Shown: positions 14,485-17,599 of the stretch, piece after piece | Numbering within the stretch: the stretch's first letter is position 1 | Layout of the letters: every line of letters starts with the position of its first letter | NCBI GenBank assembly: GCA_038212405.1 | Contig: JBBQUN010000078.1 | Span: forward strand, 1 to 17,599 | Direction: 5' to 3' | DNA length: 17,599 bases | Source of the DNA: JBBQUN01 sp038212405 | Lineage (GTDB): Bacteria; Actinomycetota; Acidimicrobiia; Acidimicrobiales; SZUA-35 | Program-made: the position numbers and the translations under genes | The notes under the pieces: model-generated | Seen by the model: the letters and a program-made list of their open reading frames with translations, nothing else | Database searches by the model: none | What the model was told of the DNA's origin: nothing

Positions 14485-15108
14485 ATGCGTGCTCGTCGTA
14501 CCGGGGTCTACCCGGGCTCGTTCAACCCCCCGACGGTGGCCCACTTGGCGATTGCGGAGGCCGCTCGCGAACAACGCGATCTCGACCATGTGCTGCTGGT
14601 GCTGAGCCAGCGAGCGTTGGCGAAGGAACATGTCGAACATCCTCGGTTCGCTCATCGCCTGGCCGTGGTGACCGAATCGGTGGCACATCTCGATTGGCTC
14701 GACGTGATCGCCACCGACCACCAGCTCCTCGTCGACATCGCCGAGGGTCACCACGTGCTGATCCTGGGCGCCGACAAGTGGGAGCAGATCAACGACCCGG
14801 TGTGGTACTCGAACTCGGCCAGTGAGCGAGACGAGGCCATTGCTCGTTTGCCGGAGCTGGCGATCGCTCCTCGACCGCCGATTGCGGTACCGGAGCAACA
14901 CCTGTTGGTGGTGCACGAGGCATTCCACGATGTGTCATCGACTCGGGCTCGTGACGGCGCGACCGATCTCATGACCGAGGCGGCCCGAGCCTTCGCCCTC
15001 GACACCGGCGCCTGGGTCGACATCCCCCGCTACGACCACCTCTACCCGAGCCCCGATCCGAACCCGCTCTCGGGAACTCCTCTACGAGGGCGCCGTCTGC
15101 AGTCGTGA
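14485..15108 (+). CDS. NadD-like nucleotidyltransferase
   Basis: This 207-residue protein belongs to the HIGH-motif nucleotidyltransferase superfamily. It starts with the phosphate loop GVYPGSFNPPTVAHLAIAEAA, in which the HxGH-like motif reads TVAH (17-20). Later come GADKWEQI (95-102) and the second signature SSTRARDG (151-158), corresponding to the ISSTxIR motif of nicotinate-nucleotide adenylyltransferases. Length and layout fit NadD. However, the loop differs from the usual GGTFDPVHxGH, and the gene is not beside obgE or rsfS as in many actinobacteria, so it may be a paralogue with another substrate. I therefore withhold the nadD name. It follows the M1 peptidase by 14 bases, on the same strand. 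Its last 27 bases overlap a small ORF on the opposite strand. Confidence 0.75.
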   Translation: MRARRTGVYPGSFNPPTVAHLAIAEAAREQRDLDHVLLVLSQRALAKEHVEHPRFAHRLAVVTESVAHLDWLDVIATDHQLLVDIAEGHHVLILGADKWEQINDPVWYSNSASERDEAIARLPELAIAPRPPIAVPEQHLLVVHEAFHDVSSTRARDGATDLMTEAARAFALDTGAWVDIPRYDHLYPSPDPNPLSGTPLRGRRLQS

Positions 15109-15198
15109 AAGAGAGGAGTTGTCTCGGGCCATGGTCAGCGCCTCGGTGAGACGGGCACCCACCAGGTGGAGCGCTGCGAAGTCGTCATCGTCGGTCAT
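15082..15198 (-). CDS. Small 38-residue coupled ORF
   Basis: On the minus strand the ATG at 15198 overlaps the stop of the Rossmann/GyrA-like gene as ATGA. The product is acidic at its start (MTDDDDFAALHLVGARLTEA), contains a predicted amphipathic helix and ends SRLQTAPS. Codon content looks normal for the region and there is no signal peptide. It runs 27 bases into the 3' end of the convergent NadD-like gene. I do not recognise it. The overlap and amino acid make-up suggest a genuine small protein translated with its upstream neighbour, but a chance ORF in GC-rich DNA is possible. Confidence 0.45.
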   Translation of the reverse strand: MTDDDDFAALHLVGARLTEALTMARDNSSLSRLQTAPS

Positions 15199-15914
15199 TC
15201 GCCCGAACCCGAGCCGAGGGCGTCGTCGAGATGGGCTCGCTCGGTTCGCAATTCCTGGAGAGCCAACCTGGTCAGGCTGCCCATGTTCATGTCGAGGACG
15301 AAGTTCGCCCCGACCTCGGAGAGGTCGAACGCCGCCTGCAATCGGGCGAAGGCGTCGGGCCGATTCTCGGAGTCGGCAACCACCTCGCCGATCTCGCGCC
15401 ATCGTGTCGACGCCATCAACAACGTTTCGACGATCTCGAGTCGCTGCAGTCCCCTCCTTCGCGCGTGGCGACGGGCAACCACGACGATGTCGGCACCGGC
15501 GACGAACACCAGCCCGGCACCTTCGACGATGTGTCGGTGCACGTTGTCGTGATCGGCAAATGGCGACCAAACGGCGGTGGCGCCGATCTGGCGAGCGACC
15601 CTGACGACACGGACGAATGCGGTGACGGTTTCGGCGACATACACGAGGTCGACATGCTCGACATGGTGGTCCTCGAGCTCGATCGTGACGCCTTGCTCAT
15701 CGCTGCGCCACACGATCTCGAGCCTTTCGTCCGCGCCGAGTTGGGCCAGACGGACGTCATAGCCGAGTTGGGCCAGCGACCTGGCCGAAGCCATGCCCGC
15801 ATCACCGACCACGAGCACCGAGTTGGCGAGGTAGGACTCGGGATCGGGGTCGGCTCGGTCAGCAGTGCCGTCGTCTCGTTCGTCGATGCCCATAGGGCCA
15901 GTCTGCACCAACAT
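15195..15914 (-). CDS. Rossmann-fold protein fused to a GyrA/ParC-like coiled-coil segment
   Basis: This 239-residue protein has an acidic disordered start (10-28). A Rossmann-like domain (about 31-147) follows, opening NSVLVVGDAGMASARSLAQL. Its second half (VDLVYVAETVTAFVRVVRV, then QIGATAVWSPFADHD and EGAGLVFVAGADIV) follows the layout of small CoA-binding proteins such as YccU. Residues about 152-235 read like the coiled-coil region of type II topoisomerase A subunits: RLEIVETLLMAS, a spacer, then AFDLSEVGANFVLDMN and LTRLALQELRTERAHL. GyrA has the same spacing in LSExQAxxILDMRLxxLTGLE. No catalytic tyrosine or DNA-gate domain is present, so it is not a topoisomerase; the segment may serve dimerisation. 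ATG 15893 is an alternative start. Upstream lies the RHH-like gene on the same strand (60 bases away). The domain calls are by eye. Confidence 0.65.
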   Translation of the reverse strand: MLVQTGPMGIDERDDGTADRADPDPESYLANSVLVVGDAGMASARSLAQLGYDVRLAQLGADERLEIVWRSDEQGVTIELEDHHVEHVDLVYVAETVTAFVRVVRVARQIGATAVWSPFADHDNVHRHIVEGAGLVFVAGADIVVVARRHARRRGLQRLEIVETLLMASTRWREIGEVVADSENRPDAFARLQAAFDLSEVGANFVLDMNMGSLTRLALQELRTERAHLDDALGSGSGE

Positions 15915-15974
15915 CGATCATCACGCGGCGGCTCGCCTCGCACTGACCAATGAGAGCGAGCACGACCTTCCGGA

Positions 15975-16496
15975 TCAGGTCGGGCCTTGCTGGCGAATCC
16001 GCTCGACCTCGGTCATGGCCTCGCGGAGACGATCGATCCACTCGGACTGATGCGTTCCCACCTGGCTGACACACCAGGCCAGCGCCTCGGAACGGCTGCG
16101 AGCAACGCCGGTATCGATCAAGGTGTCGAGCACCTGGCGATCCTCGAAGCGAAGTCGAGTCATGACCGGGATCGACGCATTGGTGAACAGCTCTTCGACC
16201 TCGTCACACTGGGTCGCCCACGAGACATGGCGTTGGAATCGCTGTTGGGCGGCGTCTGCGATCTTCATCCGATCGAGGCGGGTGTCTTCACGGAAGGCGT
16301 TGATGCGGGATCGGGCAGCAACCGCCGCCGCATCAGCGCCTTCGGGTGTCGCCGTCGGGGCCGGAAGCCGACCGGTGACGATGATCTCGTCTCGGTCAGC
16401 GCGCACCACGATGGCCCCCTCGAACCAGTGATCGGGGGTTCGACCGGCAAACCAGGCGGCAAGGTCATCGATCGTGATGGTTGGTCGTTCGGCCAT
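15975..16496 (-). CDS. Uncharacterised protein with ribbon-helix-helix-like C-terminus
   Basis: This is a 173-residue cytoplasmic protein. The first part (1-60) contains a beta-rich segment (FEGAIVVRADRDEIIVTGRL) and a loop rich in Ala and Pro. A basic helix follows (ARSRINAFREDTRLDRMKI). Residues about 108-147 (SIPVMTRLRFEDRQVLDTL, then ARSRSEALAWCVSQV) have the short strand, helix, turn, helix order of ribbon-helix-helix DNA-binding domains. The sequence ends with a charged helix. I recall similar proteins in actinobacteria, without a known function. It is divergent from lon across a 201-base gap containing a palindrome it might recognise, and leads a probable operon with the Rossmann/GyrA-like gene. 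The DNA-binding role is an inference. Confidence 0.7.
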   Translation of the reverse strand: MAERPTITIDDLAAWFAGRTPDHWFEGAIVVRADRDEIIVTGRLPAPTATPEGADAAAVAARSRINAFREDTRLDRMKIADAAQQRFQRHVSWATQCDEVEELFTNASIPVMTRLRFEDRQVLDTLIDTGVARSRSEALAWCVSQVGTHQSEWIDRLREAMTEVERIRQQGPT

Positions 16497-16609
16497 GGTG
16501 GGCTCGTTTCGTTCGGTTCCTGGCGGGCACCAGGAGTTGTGGTTTCTGCGCTTGTGACATGTGTCGGCGGCGAGTGGGAATAGCTCGGACCGCGCTGGCG
16601 TTCCAGAGC

Positions 16610-16628
16610 TTACATGTAATCATGTAAT
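16610..16628. promoter_or_regulatory. Nested AT-rich palindrome between lon and the RHH-like gene
   Basis: TTACATG (16610-16616) and CATGTAA (16621-16627) form an inverted repeat with a TAAT spacer. TTACATGTAA (16610-16619) is itself a perfect palindrome, and CATGTAAT is directly repeated (16613-16620 and 16621-16628). The core ACATGT recurs at 16557-16562. In DNA this GC-rich, such a dense AT-rich palindrome is unlikely by chance and looks like an operator acting on one or both divergent genes. Confidence 0.6.
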
Positions 16629-16686
16629 TCCGCTTGTTGAAGAATAAGCGAAATCGATTGGCAACAGTCGATCCGTCGCACCTCAC

Positions 16687-16692
16687 AAGGAG
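16687..16692 (+). promoter_or_regulatory. Ribosome-binding site fixing the lon GTG start
   Basis: AAGGAG lies five bases before GTG 16698 and is the only strong Shine-Dalgarno site near the start of the Lon frame. It shows that Lon begins with GTG and carries about 36 extra residues ahead of its N-terminal domain. Confidence 0.75.
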
Positions 16693-16697
16693 TCCCC

Positions 16698-17599
16698 GTG
16701 ACAACCCGTTCCCCCGAAGATCTCTCTCCTGACGCAACGACCAGCACCATCGCCGACGACGAGCGCACGTCGGGCGAGGGTCCCGCTCGCAGCGACAACA
16801 CCGTGACGCTTGCGGTCATGCCGTTGCCCGATGGTGTCGTCCTACCCGACATGGTGGTCACGATTGCCCTCCAGTCCGACGAAGCGGTCGAAGCTGCTGC
16901 CGCAACCGCCGATGAGCGCCTGCTCCTCGTCCCGCGTCTCGAGGTTGTCGACGGCACCAGTCGGTATGCCAGGATCGGCGTGCTTGCCACCATCGAAGAT
17001 CGCGGGGCACTTCCCGACGGCACCCCGGCGTTGACGATCCGTTCGCTGCAACGGGCCCGCATCGGCGCCGGCATCATCGGTACCACCGGTGGCTTGTGGG
17101 TCGAAGCCGAACTGCTCGAGGATGCCAGTTCGGTCGATGACGCGATCATCGACGAGCTCGTCACCGAGTACCGAGCAGCGGCAACGAACCTGCTCGATCG
17201 TGTTGGTGGCAAGCGGATGGCCGGCGCGTTGCGAGGCATCACCGATCCCGGAGCCCTTGCCGACTCGATCGGCTATTGGCCGGAGCTGACCCTCGATCAG
17301 CGCGTGCAGCTGTTGGAGACGGTCGAGGTGGCCGAGCGACTCCGCCTGGCGACGAGCCTGGTGAAGAACGCGCTGGCCGAGATCGAGATTCGCAATCGAA
17401 TCAACACCGAGGTCTCAGAAGACCTCGACAAGGCCCAGCGAGACGCCATTCTGCGGCGCCAACTCGCCGCGATCCAGAACGAGCTCGGCGACTCGAACAG
17501 CGAGACCGGGACCGACTATCGATCCCAACTCGACGAGCTGGTTGCCAACGGACACGTGTCGACGAAAGTGGCAGAGGCCATCGAGACCGAGATCGCCAA
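16698..17599 (+). CDS. lon: ATP-dependent protease Lon, N-terminal part (runs off the window)
   Basis: The first 300 residues are present; the ATPase and serine-lysine protease domains lie beyond the window edge. Lon is a hexameric cytoplasmic protease that degrades misfolded and regulatory proteins. After a hydrophilic leader (1-36), the LON substrate-binding domain begins with TLAVMPLPDGVVLPDMVV (36-53) and continues through RYARIGVLATIED (89-101). The helical linker to the ATPase follows, with ASLVKNALAEIEIRNRINTEV-type sequence (about 219-239) and the family signature DLDKAQRDAILRRQLAAIQN (242-261). The GTG start is set by AAGGAG upstream. The leader of about 36 residues, rich in Asp, Ser and Thr, is longer than in E. 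coli Lon. The gene is divergent from the RHH-like gene, and an AT-rich palindrome 70 bases upstream of the start may control it. Confidence 0.92.
   Translation, partial: MTTRSPEDLSPDATTSTIADDERTSGEGPARSDNTVTLAVMPLPDGVVLPDMVVTIALQSDEAVEAAAATADERLLLVPRLEVVDGTSRYARIGVLATIEDRGALPDGTPALTIRSLQRARIGAGIIGTTGGLWVEAELLEDASSVDDAIIDELVTEYRAAATNLLDRVGGKRMAGALRGITDPGALADSIGYWPELTLDQRVQLLETVEVAERLRLATSLVKNALAEIEIRNRINTEVSEDLDKAQRDAILRRQLAAIQNELGDSNSETGTDYRSQLDELVANGHVSTKVAEAIETEIA

Noticed and set aside
16610..17242. Open frame of 210 codons on the minus strand beside lon
   Set aside because: Antisense to the Lon N-terminal domain; Ser/Arg-rich shadow sequence.

Overview
The window looks like a chromosomal segment of a high-GC actinobacterium. 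The best evidence is a near-textbook mycothiol-dependent formaldehyde dehydrogenase (MscR), since mycothiol is confined to Actinomycetota. The style of the rest (Thr-rich lipoproteins, many GTG starts, tightly packed gene pairs, a Lon protease) would suit the class Acidimicrobiia, but that is an inference and no rRNA or marker gene settles it. I see no tRNA, rRNA, insertion sequence, CRISPR array or phage gene. No gene-free stretch exceeds about 205 bases.

Layout. 44-1555 (-): membrane-embedded spermidine-synthase-like protein, divergent from 1660-2745 (+) mscR. A block of palindromic repeats (2744-2828) starts in the mscR stop codon. It is followed by a promoter-like site and an amidohydrolase-cupin pair (2950-5024) and then an MBL-fold hydrolase (5114-5740). 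The hydrolase is the usual neighbour of mscR, so the formaldehyde pair seems to have been split by the amidohydrolase, cupin and repeats. 5745-6617 (-) is a sulfotransferase, divergent from an SH3 lipoprotein (6739-7548). That gene converges on a lipoprotein carrying an LPYTG signal (7569-8015, -). 8200-11265 (+) holds a lipoprotein, a polytopic membrane protein and a DUF885 metallopeptidase whose start codon lies inside a 15-bp tandem repeat. 11281-11706 (-) is a hotdog thioesterase, divergent from an MFS transporter, an M1-type lipoprotein peptidase and a NadD-like nucleotidyltransferase (11779-15108, +). On the minus strand from 16496 down to 15082 is a likely operon: a protein with a ribbon-helix-helix-like C-terminus, a Rossmann protein fused to a GyrA/ParC-like coiled-coil segment, and a 38-codon overlapping ORF. 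Divergent from it is lon (16698 to the window edge), with an AT-rich nested palindrome between them.

The most unusual items are: the Rossmann/GyrA-coiled-coil fusion next to the RHH-like gene and lon; the interrupted mscR-hydrolase pair; the palindromic repeat block; and the two coding minisatellites. Function beyond family level is inference throughout.
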